This document shows positions 18,509-33,296 of a DNA stretch of 64,000 nucleotides, in pieces (the stretch's first letter is position 1; each line of letters begins with the position of its first letter). The DNA is taken from the NCBI RefSeq assembly GCF_016650635.1, contig NZ_JAEKFI010000001.1, positions 682,001 to 746,000 on the forward strand. The letters run 5' to 3'. This DNA comes from Pseudomonas sp. TH43 (GTDB lineage: Bacteria > Pseudomonadota > Gammaproteobacteria > Pseudomonadales > Pseudomonadaceae). The translations under genes were made by a program, and so were the position numbers. The notes under the pieces were generated by a model. It saw nothing but the letters and a program-made list of their open reading frames with translations, ran no database searches and was not told where the DNA came from.

Positions 18509-19267
18509 ATGAAACTGTTATCCCTCAGCGAAAACAGAGCGCCAGCGCAGATATGGAACAGCGCCCGGCAACTCGACAACATTCCGGTCATCAACACCCG
18601 CAGTCTGGTGCCCGTCGGCGCGCGAGCCGTCGTCATCGCCCCGCACCCCGGCGATGAGGTGGCGATAGCCGGCGGCCTGCTGCAACTACTCGCCAACCTT
18701 GGCCATCCGCTGCAATTGCTATCGATCACTGACGGCAGTGCCAGCCATCCCGGTTCACGGCAATGGTCGGAGAAACGCCTGAGCGTGTTCCGTCCGCAGG
18801 AAAGCGTCGAAGCCTTGCGCCGCCTCGGTCTGCCCATGCACAGCCTGAAATGGGTGCGTGGCGGGTTTACCGACAGCGCACTGATCGATCAGGAAGCGCA
18901 GCTGACCGAGTTCATCAGCCGTTACCTGCGCCCCGGCGACGTGGTGTTCAGTACCTGGCGGGGCGACGGCAATAACGACCATGAAGCGGTCGGCCGTGCC
19001 AGCGCCAAAGCCGCTGAAATGACAGGGGCGACATTCCACGACGTAGCGATCTGGGCCTGGCACTGGCCGGAACGCGAACACACGCTGATTCCCTGGGAGC
19101 GCGCACGCAAGCTGCGCCTTGACAGCTGGACCGTCGCGCGCAAGAGCCACGCCACCCATGCCTACGCCAGCCAGCTCAACGGCGAGCCTGCGCTGGGCAT
19201 CGCACCGATGATGCCCCCGGTGACCCTCGAGCGCCTGCGTTTACCCTACGAGATCGTGTTCGTCTGA
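18509..19267 (+). CDS. PIG-L family protein, paralogue with altered active site (copy 2)
   Basis: Also 252 residues and gap-free alignable with the copy at 16321-17079; by eye more than half of the positions are identical. The motif reads PHPGDE rather than PHPDDE: His46, Asp49 and His158 (zinc ligands by family comparison) remain, but position 48, the general-base Asp in characterised members such as MshB, is Gly (codon GGC against GAC). It may be inactive, altered in activity, or regulatory. The start at 18509 matches the start of copy 1; the longer frame from 18377 has no homology. A REP pair follows. Confidence 0.8.
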   Translation: MKLLSLSENRAPAQIWNSARQLDNIPVINTRSLVPVGARAVVIAPHPGDEVAIAGGLLQLLANLGHPLQLLSITDGSASHPGSRQWSEKRLSVFRPQESVEALRRLGLPMHSLKWVRGGFTDSALIDQEAQLTEFISRYLRPGDVVFSTWRGDGNNDHEAVGRASAKAAEMTGATFHDVAIWAWHWPEREHTLIPWERARKLRLDSWTVARKSHATHAYASQLNGEPALGIAPMMPPVTLERLRLPYEIVFV

Positions 19268-19291
19268 CCGCCACTAAATCGTTTATCCCCC

Positions 19292-19376
19292 TGTAGGAGC
19301 TGCCGCAGGCTGCGATCTTTTGATCTTGTTTTTAAAAACCAACGTCAAAAGATCGCAGCCTTCGGCAGCTCCTACA
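19292..19376. repeat. REP pair (GTAGGAGCTGCCGCAGG type)
   Basis: Near-perfect arms TGTAGGAGCTGCCGCAGGCT and its complement, with a T-rich then A-rich centre. It lies 24 bases after the second PIG-L gene and may terminate that transcript. Confidence 0.85.
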
Positions 19377-19449
19377 CGGGAATCGGGAAGGAACTGCGTA
19401 GCCCTCGGATCTGTCGCATGAATAGGCAGACAGATTCAGAGGAGTGAAC

Positions 19450-20232
19450 GTGTCCAGCGATCCCGAGCGTCACCACGTCGACGCACCCGTCATCCATCGC
19501 CTGCGCGTGCTGACGGTCAATACCCACAAAGGCTTCACCGCGCTCAATCGGCGTTTCATCCTCCCGGAGCTGCGCGAAGCGGTGCGCAGCACCTCGTCCG
19601 ATCTGGTGTTTCTGCAAGAGGTGGTGGGTGAACACGAACGCCATTCGAGCCGCTACAACGAATGGCCACAGACTTCGCAGTACGAATTTCTCGCCGACAG
19701 CATGTGGAGCGATTTCGCCTACGGGCGTAACGCGGTGTATCCCGACGGTCACCACGGCAATGCCCTGCTGTCGAAATACCCGATCCGCGAATACCGCAAC
19801 CTCGACGTGTCGATCACCGGCCCCGAACGCCGGGGCCTGTTGCATTGTGTGCTGGACGTGCCGGGGCATGCCGAGGTGCATGCGATTTGTGTGCACTTGA
19901 GTTTGCTCGAAAGCCATCGCCAATTGCAGTTGCAGTTGCTCTGCCAACTGCTTGAATCCCTGCCTGACGATGCGCCGGTGATCATCGCCGGCGACTTCAA
20001 CGACTGGCAGTTACAGGGCAACGCCGCCCTCGCCCGTCGCGACTATTTGCACGAAGCGTTCGAGCGCCATCATGGTCGTCCGGCGAAGACCTATCCGGCG
20101 CGGTTTCCACTGTTGCGGCTGGACCGGATCTACCTGCGCAATGCCAGCAGCCACGACCCGCAGATCCTGGGCAACAAGCCGTGGACGCACCTTTCCGATC
20201 ACCTCCCGCTGGCGGTCGAAGTGCATCTGTAA
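19450..20232 (+). CDS. Endonuclease/exonuclease/phosphatase family protein (YbhP-like)
   Basis: A 260-residue protein of the metal-dependent EEP fold. Recognisable signatures are VNTHKGF (Asn near the N-terminus), FLQEV (catalytic Glu), [28 protein letters not shown] (Asp/Asn pair) and the terminal SDHLPL (Asp-His). All main EEP catalytic residues are present. In E. coli and some pseudomonads a similar gene sits beside a ClsB-type cardiolipin synthase; none is seen here. GTG at 19450 is favoured because AGAGGAG lies six bases upstream. Substrate unknown (phosphodiester or phosphomonoester). Confidence 0.8.
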   Translation: MSSDPERHHVDAPVIHRLRVLTVNTHKGFTALNRRFILPELREAVRSTSSDLVFLQEVVGEHERHSSRYNEWPQTSQYEFLADSMWSDFAYGRNAVYPDGHHGNALLSKYPIREYRNLDVSITGPERRGLLHCVLDVPGHAEVHAICVHLSLLESHRQLQLQLLCQLLESLPDDAPVIIAGDFNDWQLQGNAALARRDYLHEAFERHHGRPAKTYPARFPLLRLDRIYLRNASSHDPQILGNKPWTHLSDHLPLAVEVHL

Positions 20233-20426
20233 TCGCGGCTCAGACAAGACCGCTGGTCAGACCTGCTTGAACCAAGGCAATAATCATCTACACCTAAGTC
20301 AGCTCAAGGAGTAGCGCTTTCAAATTGTTACAGCATGGATCTCACGTAGTGCATCAGTTGCACAGGAAGTGCCGATCCCATGCTTATCAAGGATGAATTC
20401 CCCGAATTTTGCCTTAGGGAATTGCC

Positions 20427-22964
20427 ATGACGCGCTACATCCGCCAGTTTCGGGCCCTCCCGCACGCATTGCTTCTGCCTGCCTCGCTATTGCTGCTCAC
20501 CAGCAATCCTGCCTCGGCGGCGTGCACGCTGGTTCCGGGCCCAGGCAACGACAACTTTACCTGCGACAGCGGCACCAGCGGTTCGCTGACTGATCTTGCC
20601 GGCAACAACAGCCTGACCTTGCCGGTCAATGGCACGGGCCGAATCAATGGCAGCGTGACCTTTGGCGCCGGCACCGACCGCGTCGAAATAAACTCCGGGG
20701 TGATTACCGGCGCGGTCAGCCAGGGCAACGGCATCGATGACTTCGTCATGACTGGCGGCTCGATTGGCTCCCTCGCCCAAGGCGACAGCCGTGACACCTT
20801 TCTCATGACCGGCGGCACCATCGTCGGCGCCTTTGAAGACGGCGATGTCGCACGCATGACGGGTGGCACGATCGGCCGCGTCGACATGAAACTCGACAAC
20901 AATATTTTCGACCTGTCCGGGGGGCAGATTCTCGGCAATCTGGTCACGGGGTTCGGCACCGACACGATCATCGTCTCCGGTGGCCGCATCGGCGGCAATA
21001 TCAGTGTCAGCGGCGGCAACGACAGCATCACCGTGACCGGGGGCGAAATCCTCGGCGAGATCCGCGCCAGTGTCGGTGACGACCGATTGCTTTGGGACGG
21101 CGGTGGGATCATTCGTTCGGCGATCCTGATGGACGTCGGCAACGACAGCGCCACCCTGCGCAATCTCGATGACAGCATTCTTGCCCTCACGCCGAGCGTC
21201 GACGGCGGTGTCGGCAGCGACACCCTGACCTTCGATAACACCCGCACGGCACTCCCCGCACGCTTTATCAATTGGGAAACAGTCAACCTGAGCAACGCTT
21301 CACAACTGGATCTGGGCTCAGGCAGCCTGGTACTCGGCGATGCCGGCACGGGCAGCGGTGCATTGAACATCGATGCCAGCAGTACGCTGTTTTCAACTCA
21401 GGGCACAGTATCGGCCGCGGTGGCCGGGCAAGCCGCGACGCTGACTAACTCGGGGGTCATCGACCTGACCCGTGATAACAGCCGCACCGACGACACCCTG
21501 ACCGTACAAGGCAACTACGTCGGCAACAACGGCCAGTTATTGCTGCAAAGCGTCCTCGGTGGCGACAACTCACCGAGCGACAAACTCGTGGTCAATAACG
21601 GCAGCCTGAGCGGCGCCACGGTCATCAGCGTGACTAACCTCGGCGGATCAGGTGGGTTGACGCAGGTAAACGGCATTCAGTTGGTGCAGGCGCAAGGCAG
21701 CACGGTCAGTACTGATAACGCATTTACCCTGAGCAGCCGGTTGTCCGCCGGGGCCTACGATTACTACCTGTTCAAGGGTGGCGTCACCGCCGGCACGGAA
21801 AACAGCTGGTACTTGCGCTCCGCCGTGGTCGCGCCGCAAGTGGTCAGCGTGCCCAACCCCGATCCAAGCCTGCCACCGATTCTGGTGCCAGTGGTGGCTA
21901 CGCCGATAGCAGCGGCCATCAGCCCCCTTGCCGTGGCCGCCGGCCAACCCGTACCGAGCCCAGCCTTGCCTGTCCTCCCGGCAGCCGTGCCGGGCGCCGA
22001 ACCGATTCCGTTGTACCGCCCGGAAGTACCGACGTGGTCGGTGTTGCCACCCGCTGCCGCGCAACTGACGCTCAACGCTCTGGGCACGTTCCATGATCGT
22101 CAGGGCGATCAGCGCCTGCTCAGTGAAACCGGTGCATTCGGTGCCGGCTGGGGCCGGGTTTACGGAAAAAACATCGACCAGACCTGGGCCGGCACCGTTA
22201 CACCGCGTCTGGATGGATCGCTCAACGGCTTTCAGGTCGGCAATGATCTGTACAGCTCACAGACGGCTGGCGGCCAGACTCAGCGTGTCGGTTTCTTCGT
22301 TGGCCACAGCCGTTTGCAAGGCGACGTCGACGGTTTCAACGAGGGCTTTGAGGACAACAGCGCCGGCAAGATCAAACTCGAAGGCGACAGCTACGGCCTG
22401 TACTGGACGCTGACCGACCCGTACGGCTGGTACATCGACACGGTGGTGATGGGCACCCGCTTCGATGGCGACAACCATTCTGATCGCGGGCTCAAACTCG
22501 ACAATCGTGGACATGCCCTGACGCTGTCTGCCGAAGCCGGTTATCCATTGCCGATCAACGACACTTGGGTGGTCGAACCGCAAGCCCAGGTCATCCACCA
22601 GAAAATCTCCCTCGACAGTCAGGATGACGGCATCTCGCGGGTATCGTTCGACTCCGACGGCGCATGGACCGGACGCCTCGGCGCACGCCTCAAAGGCCGT
22701 TATCAGGTCAGCGGCCTGCCGATTGAGCCGTATGTGCGGGCCAATCTGTGGCACACATTTTCCGGTACTGATTCGGTAACCTTCGGCGACAGCGACGTGA
22801 TTACCACGGAGCAAAAATCCTCGACGGCGGACATCGGCCTCGGTCTGGTCGTGACCCTGGATCGTGCCGTGAGCGTGTACGCCAGTACCGATTACAGCCG
22901 CAATATTGACAGTAATGACCTGCGCGGCGTGTCGGGCAACGTGGGCATCCGCATCAGTTGGTAA
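20427..22964 (+). CDS. Autotransporter (type Va secretion) with beta-helix passenger
   Basis: An 845-residue exported protein. A signal peptide (to about Ala32, NPASA|A) is followed by a passenger (33-470) made of short repeats such as MTGGSIGSL, MTGGTIVGAF, LSGGQILGNL, VSGGRIGGNI and VTGGEILGEI, spaced about 18-22 residues, as in right-handed beta-helices. A Pro/Val/Ala-rich linker (about 480-545) leads to a C-terminal barrel (about 560-845) ending VGIRISW, with the aromatic terminal residue needed for outer-membrane insertion. TAGGGA precedes the ATG. Function of the surface passenger is unknown (adhesin or similar). It shares its barrel sequence with the next gene. Confidence 0.85.
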   Translation: MTRYIRQFRALPHALLLPASLLLLTSNPASAACTLVPGPGNDNFTCDSGTSGSLTDLAGNNSLTLPVNGTGRINGSVTFGAGTDRVEINSGVITGAVSQGNGIDDFVMTGGSIGSLAQGDSRDTFLMTGGTIVGAFEDGDVARMTGGTIGRVDMKLDNNIFDLSGGQILGNLVTGFGTDTIIVSGGRIGGNISVSGGNDSITVTGGEILGEIRASVGDDRLLWDGGGIIRSAILMDVGNDSATLRNLDDSILALTPSVDGGVGSDTLTFDNTRTALPARFINWETVNLSNASQLDLGSGSLVLGDAGTGSGALNIDASSTLFSTQGTVSAAVAGQAATLTNSGVIDLTRDNSRTDDTLTVQGNYVGNNGQLLLQSVLGGDNSPSDKLVVNNGSLSGATVISVTNLGGSGGLTQVNGIQLVQAQGSTVSTDNAFTLSSRLSAGAYDYYLFKGGVTAGTENSWYLRSAVVAPQVVSVPNPDPSLPPILVPVVATPIAAAISPLAVAAGQPVPSPALPVLPAAVPGAEPIPLYRPEVPTWSVLPPAAAQLTLNALGTFHDRQGDQRLLSETGAFGAGWGRVYGKNIDQTWAGTVTPRLDGSLNGFQVGNDLYSSQTAGGQTQRVGFFVGHSRLQGDVDGFNEGFEDNSAGKIKLEGDSYGLYWTLTDPYGWYIDTVVMGTRFDGDNHSDRGLKLDNRGHALTLSAEAGYPLPINDTWVVEPQAQVIHQKISLDSQDDGISRVSFDSDGAWTGRLGARLKGRYQVSGLPIEPYVRANLWHTFSGTDSVTFGDSDVITTEQKSSTADIGLGLVVTLDRAVSVYASTDYSRNIDSNDLRGVSGNVGIRISW

Positions 22965-23286
22965 ACCTTCCGTCGGTAATGGAAAGCCTTTGAGCCGGGG
23001 TATCAAAGGCGATTTTCCATGCAAACAATCACTTAGTTATGTAAAGAAAAACAAACGCTTGCACCGCACAATTTACCCCTACCGCTCATCGTCCAGGTTC
23101 TTGACGCGCGCAAGTACGTCTTCTTATCTCTACCTTACTACCCCCGGAATCACTGTCCGGGGCGAGCCTCCGGACACTCGCGAAATCGAGCGGCCACGAC
23201 TCGCCCCGCTCCATTCGGTCGCCCCTCGTTCGGGGTAGGAGAGACGCCACATCGAGATGCCCAATGCGCCTGCAAGGTAGACCTCC
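22965..23286 (+). other. Intergenic region between the two autotransporter genes
   Basis: About 320 bases without a gene. The first part is AT-rich (TTATGTAAAGAAAAACAAAC) and may hold the promoter of the downstream gene. The second part has GC-rich complementary stretches near 23141-23176 and around 23200-23240 that could fold, but no known RNA motif or terminator is clear. Confidence 0.4.
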
Positions 23287-24354
23287 ATGAAAATTTCATT
23301 CACCCCACACGAGATCAAAATCACCTTTTGCACAGTGTCGAGTTCAATCTTGCTGTGCTCGTCCATGGAGGCCCAGGCCAGCCCTGCGGCGGATGAGACC
23401 GATCCGTGGTACCGAGAGAATGTGCCGGTGATGACCTTGCCCGCGACGGTGATCACCCCCTACCCGCAACGCTTCAGCCCTCGGCCGGATTTGCAGGGCA
23501 CACGCTTGATCACCGAAGACCTCGCACCTTCGGCGTGGGATGAGTTATATGGGCGCAGTGCCCGTCAGGCGCAAACCGATGTGCTGTCGCCGGGGTTCGC
23601 CACACCGGGCAGCGACGCTTTCAAAGGTCCGGCGGTGCTGACGCTGCAAAGCGCCAGCCATACCCAGAAGATCGGGTTGATCGGCGGCCTCAATCAGATT
23701 CAGGCAAACGGCAATGGCTTGATCACTACCCGTGCCCTCTCCGACCCGACCACCGACACGTTGAACTTGCAGGGCCAAAACCTCGGCGCTTATTACAGCC
23801 TGATCGGTGCCCAGGGCTGGCACGTCGATCTGTCGGCCAGCGGTGGCCGGGTCAGCGGTTTCAGCCGCAACGAACAAAGCGCTCGGCAAGCCACCGAAGG
23901 CAGCGCGATGACCTTCTCCGTGGAGGGTGGTTATCCGATTGGCTTGAGTGAGAACTGGGTAGTCGAACCGCAGGCGCAATTGATCAATCAGCGGATTACC
24001 CTTGATACGCCGTATGCCGGGTCGGGCAATGCCTCATCGACCGATCTGAGCGCGTGGAGTGGCCGCGTCGGCGCACGGCTGAAAGGCAGTTACGATTTGA
24101 ACGGTTTGCCGGTCGAACCCTACGTTCGCACCAACCTCTGGCACACGGTGTATACGGGCAACACGGTGACACTGGATCAGGTCGACAAGATCAGCAGCAG
24201 CCGCAAGTCATCGACCGTCGAGTTGGGATTGGGCTTGGTGGCGCGGGTGACGCCGGCTGTGAGCCTCTATGTGAGTGCCGATTACAGCAGCGATGTCGAT
24301 GACAATGACCTCAACGGACTGATCGGCAGCCTCGGCGTGCGGATGCGCTGGTGA
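23287..24354 (+). CDS. Autotransporter-type outer-membrane barrel without passenger
   Basis: A 355-residue protein with a leader of about 32 residues (...SMEAQA|S). The rest, from about residue 95, aligns with the barrel of the upstream autotransporter: ENWVVEPQAQLINQRITLD against DTWVVEPQAQVIHQKISLD, then VGARLKGSY, GLPVEPYVRTNLWHT, SSTVELGLGLV, DNDLNGLIGSLGVRMRW. The beta-helical passenger is absent; only about 60 residues (RENVPVMTLPATVITPYPQ and following) precede the barrel. It may be a stand-alone barrel or a remnant of duplication. The first ATG after AAGGTAG was taken as start. Confidence 0.8.
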   Translation: MKISFTPHEIKITFCTVSSSILLCSSMEAQASPAADETDPWYRENVPVMTLPATVITPYPQRFSPRPDLQGTRLITEDLAPSAWDELYGRSARQAQTDVLSPGFATPGSDAFKGPAVLTLQSASHTQKIGLIGGLNQIQANGNGLITTRALSDPTTDTLNLQGQNLGAYYSLIGAQGWHVDLSASGGRVSGFSRNEQSARQATEGSAMTFSVEGGYPIGLSENWVVEPQAQLINQRITLDTPYAGSGNASSTDLSAWSGRVGARLKGSYDLNGLPVEPYVRTNLWHTVYTGNTVTLDQVDKISSSRKSSTVELGLGLVARVTPAVSLYVSADYSSDVDDNDLNGLIGSLGVRMRW

Positions 24355-24388
24355 ATCTGGATTTTTTAGAGTGTCCGGGCTGACGCCT

Positions 24389-25289
24389 TCGCGAGCAGGC
24401 TCGCTCCCACATTAGATTGCATTTCTCCAGTAATAACAGCCTGGAACGCGATTCCCTGTGGGAGCGAGCCTGCTCGCGAAGACGGTGGATCAGCCCATAG
24501 AAATGTTGAATGTCATGCCCTCATCGCGAGCAGGCTCGCTCCCACAGTGGATTGCATTTCTCCAGTGAGAACAACCTGGAACGCGATTCCCTGTGGGAGC
24601 GAGCCTGCTCGCGAAGACGTTGGATCAGCCAATGAAAATGTTGAATGTCACGCCCTCATCGCGAGCAGGCTCGCTCCCACAGTGGATTGCATTTCTCCAG
24701 TGAAAACAACCTGGAATGCAATTCCCTGTGGGAGCGAGCCTGCTCGCGAAGACGTTGGATCAGCCAACAGAAATGTTGAATGTCACGCCCTCATCGCGGG
24801 CAAGCCCACTCCCACAGTGGATTGCATTTCTCAATTGAGAACAGCCTGGAATGCAATTCACTGTGGGAGCGAGCCTGCTCGCGAAGACGGTGGATCAGCC
24901 AATTGGAAATGTTGAATGTCATACCCTCATCGCGGGCAAGCCCGCTCCCACAGCGGATTGCATTTCTCCAGTAATAACAGCCTGGAATGCAATTCCCCGT
25001 GGGAGCGAGCCTGCTCGCGAAGACGGTGGATCAGCCAATGGAAATGTTGAATGTCACGCCCTCATCGCGAGCAGGCTCGCTCCCACAGTGGATTGCATTT
25101 CTCCAGTGAGAACAACCTGGAACGCGATTCCCTGTGGGAGCGAGCCTGCTCGCGAAGACGGTGGCTCAGCCAATAACAATGTTGAATCTCATACCCTCAT
25201 CGCGGGCAAGCCCACTCCCACAGTGGATTGCATTTCTCCAGTGAGAACAGCCTGGAATGCAATTCCCGTGGGAGCGAGCCTGCTCGCGA
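24389..25289. repeat. Tandem array of seven 135-bp REP-pair units
   Basis: Seven units repeat every 134-136 bases. Left arms (TCGCGAGCAGGCTCGCTCCCAC or a GGGCAAGCCC variant) start at 24389, 24524, 24659, 24794, 24930, 25065 and 25200. Right arms (GTGGGAGCGAGCCTGCTCGC) start at about 24458, 24593, 24728, 24863, 24999, 25134 and 25268. Between arms lies a conserved centre (ATTGCATTTCTCCAGTGAGA...), and between units the spacer GTGGATCAGCCAAT...GTTGAATGTCA. The array fills the gap between the convergent barrel gene and glgB, where it could act as terminator for both. As 135 is a multiple of three, open frames run through it, but they encode only the repeat. Confidence 0.95.
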
Positions 25290-25310
25290 TGGCAGCAACT
25301 CGGTCTCGGA

Positions 25311-27542
<2,232 letters not shown>

Positions 27543-27544
27543 GA

Positions 27545-30886
<3,342 letters not shown>

Positions 30887-30943
30887 GTGAAACTCCTGTT
30901 GAATTCTCTGACACCACAAAAATGCCGCTGAAATGAGGACACC

Positions 30944-31065
30944 TTGTGGTGAGGGGATTTATCCCCGTTCGGCTGCGCAGCAGTCGTAAATCCGGAAAAC
31001 ACGGTGCATCTGAATAAAAGCGGGGCCGCTTCGCAGCCCAACGGGGATAAATCCCCTCACCACAA
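30944..31065. repeat. Inverted repeat (TTGTGGTGAGGGGATTTATCC type)
   Basis: Left arm TTGTGGTGAGGGGATTTATC (then CCCGTT) at 30944-30969 and its exact complement at 31040-31065, separated by about 70 bases with further short complementary parts (GGCTGCGCAGCAG, CGGGGCCGCTTCGCAGCCC). It lies inside the presumed glgE-treS operon, in the 195-base gap, and could reduce or modulate read-through into treS-glgB. Confidence 0.8.
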
Positions 31066-31081
31066 TGTTCCGTGCATTAGT

Positions 31082-33079
31082 TCAATCTGTAGTAATCCGC
31101 CAGATGCCGAACGGCTGGTAAGCCGGGTCCAGGCGCATGAACTGATATTTGCCGTGCCAGTCCCAGCGATGCCCGCTCATCAAGTCTTCGCCATGGGTCG
31201 TTGCATCGTCCGGCAGGCCCATTTCCCACAACGGCAGCTCAAAATTCGCCTCCTGCACGTTGTGCGGATCAAGGTTGACCGCCACCAGGATGAAATTGCT
31301 GCCATCGGCGCTGCGCTTGCCGAAGTACAGAATGTTGTCGTTCCAGGCGTTGTAGACCTTCAAGCCCAGATGGGTGTGCAGCGCCGGGTTCTGCCGGCGG
31401 ATGCGGTTGAGCTGGGCGATCTCGGCGATGATGTTGCCGGGTGCCGTAAAGTCGCGGACGCGGATCTGGTATTTCTCCGAATCAAGGTATTCCTCCTTGC
31501 CCGGCACCGGCGCTGCCTCGCACAGTTCATAACCCGAATACATGCCCCACAGGCCCGAGCCCATGGTTGCCAGCGCCGCGCGAATCAGAAAACCGGCACG
31601 CCCGGATTCATGCAGAAACGCCGGGTTGATGTCCGGCGTATTGACGAAAAAGTTCGGCCGGTAGCATTCGCGCCAGGGTGATTCGTTGAGTTCGGTGAAG
31701 TAAGCGGCGAGTTCCGCCTTGGTGTTGCGCCAGGTGAAATAGGTGTAACTCTGCGTGTAACCGACCTTGCCCAGCCGCGCCATCATTGCCGGCGTGGTGA
31801 ATGCCTCGGCAAGGAAGATCACTTCCGGGTACAGCGCCCGCACATCAGCAATCAGCCATTGCCAGAACGGCAGCGGTTTGGTGTGCGGATTGTCGACGCG
31901 AAAGATCTTCACGCCCTCCTCGACCCAGCCGATGACGATGTCACGCAGCTCGACCCAGAGGCTCGGAATTGCGTCCGGCGCATAGAAGTCGACGTTGACG
32001 ATGTCCTGGTATTTCTTCGGCGGGTTTTCCGCGTATTTGATCGTGCCGTCCGGCCGCCAGTTGAACCAGCCCGGATGCTGTTTGAGCCACGGGTGATCCT
32101 GGGAACACTGAATGGCAAAGTCGAGGGCGATCTCCAAGCCATGGTCAGCGGCGGCCGCCACCAGTCGGCGGAAGTCTTCGCGGGTGCCGAGTTGCGAGTG
32201 GATCGCCTCGTGGCCGCCCTCCTCGCTGCCGATCGCATAAGGGCTGCCGGGATCATCCGGGCCCGCGGTGAGGGAATTGTTGCGGCCCTTGCGGTGCGCA
32301 CGACCAATCGGATGGATCGGCGTGAAGTACAGCACGTCGAAACCCATGTCCTGGATCATCGGCAATCGAGAATGCACGTCGTTAAAAGTGCCATGACGGC
32401 TTGGATCGTCGGTGATCGAGCGCGGAAACAGCTCATACCAACTGGCGAACTCGGCCAGTTCACGCTCGACATCCATGGGGAATTCGGCGCTGACACTCAG
32501 GTAGGCGCGATGATCAGCCTCAGCCATCAGTTGCGCACTGTGCGAGTGCAGGAACAACGCAACCTGCTCGGTTTCGAGCAGGCCGGACAGTTCGTGATGC
32601 AGGGCCGCGAGTTGTTCGCTGAGCTGGCCTTCGCTGCGTTCGGCGGCCTGTTGCACCATCGTTCGGCCTTCTTGTAGCTCCAGCGAAATCGGCACTGCAG
32701 CGCTGTGCTTCTTCTCCAGTTCGTACTGAAAACTGGCGAAGTGGTCGATCCACGCCTCGATGCAATAGAGGAAGCGCCCCTGATGCTCGGGGCGGAACTG
32801 GCCTTGCCAGCCGTTATTGCCCTGGTCGGCCATGACCTCGCTTTGCCAGACCTCCTCGCCTTCCTCGCGCCAGCGAATGCGTACCGCCAGTTTGTCGTGG
32901 CCGTCGGCGAAAACCTTGCAGGTGACCACCACTTCACGGCCGGCAATCGATTTCACGGCAAACTGCCCGCCATCGAGAGTCGGCATGGTGTTTTCAATAG
33001 CAATGCGTGGCAGCAGCAACGCCTGCGACAGTGGCATGTGCGGGTTGTAGCTCAGTTCAGACGATTTTTCAGCAGTCAT
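31082..33079 (-). CDS. glgE: Alpha-1,4-glucan:maltose-1-phosphate maltosyltransferase (GH13_3)
   Basis: A 665-residue enzyme that extends alpha-1,4-glucan by maltose units from maltose-1-phosphate. The N-terminal domain (about 20-130) and helical insertion (140-200) precede the barrel, with DVLYFTPIHPIGRAHRKGRNN, ALDFAIQCSQDHPW, nucleophile Asp396 in IFRVDNPHTKP and acid/base Glu425 in IFLAEAFTTP, matching residues 394 and 423 of Streptomyces GlgE within two positions. AAGGAG precedes the ATG at 33079; earlier codons add non-homologous residues. The first gene of the - strand glgE-treS-glgB group. Confidence 0.95.
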   Translation of the reverse strand: MTAEKSSELSYNPHMPLSQALLLPRIAIENTMPTLDGGQFAVKSIAGREVVVTCKVFADGHDKLAVRIRWREEGEEVWQSEVMADQGNNGWQGQFRPEHQGRFLYCIEAWIDHFASFQYELEKKHSAAVPISLELQEGRTMVQQAAERSEGQLSEQLAALHHELSGLLETEQVALFLHSHSAQLMAEADHRAYLSVSAEFPMDVERELAEFASWYELFPRSITDDPSRHGTFNDVHSRLPMIQDMGFDVLYFTPIHPIGRAHRKGRNNSLTAGPDDPGSPYAIGSEEGGHEAIHSQLGTREDFRRLVAAAADHGLEIALDFAIQCSQDHPWLKQHPGWFNWRPDGTIKYAENPPKKYQDIVNVDFYAPDAIPSLWVELRDIVIGWVEEGVKIFRVDNPHTKPLPFWQWLIADVRALYPEVIFLAEAFTTPAMMARLGKVGYTQSYTYFTWRNTKAELAAYFTELNESPWRECYRPNFFVNTPDINPAFLHESGRAGFLIRAALATMGSGLWGMYSGYELCEAAPVPGKEEYLDSEKYQIRVRDFTAPGNIIAEIAQLNRIRRQNPALHTHLGLKVYNAWNDNILYFGKRSADGSNFILVAVNLDPHNVQEANFELPLWEMGLPDDATTHGEDLMSGHRWDWHGKYQFMRLDPAYQPFGIWRITTD

Positions 33080-33296
33080 TGAGCATCTCTCCTTAACGCC
33101 CCAAGGACGCTCTTGTGCCGGATCAGTGTTCACAACAAGACACTGGCCCCGTCATGAACTCGCTTAGGTTCCGAGCAACCCGCGCCGGGAAAAGTTCAGA
33201 TGAAATTACTGCGCCGCACCAGCGGATCGAATTCAGCGCGAGGCGGTCAATCCACTTAAGCACTTCTCACGCCATGTGCCACACGGAGGTCTACAG

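Noticed and set aside
24389..25289. CRISPR array
   Set aside because: Units are 135 bases with conserved spacers and internal inverted arms; CRISPR repeats are 24-40 bases with unique spacers, and no cas genes lie nearby.
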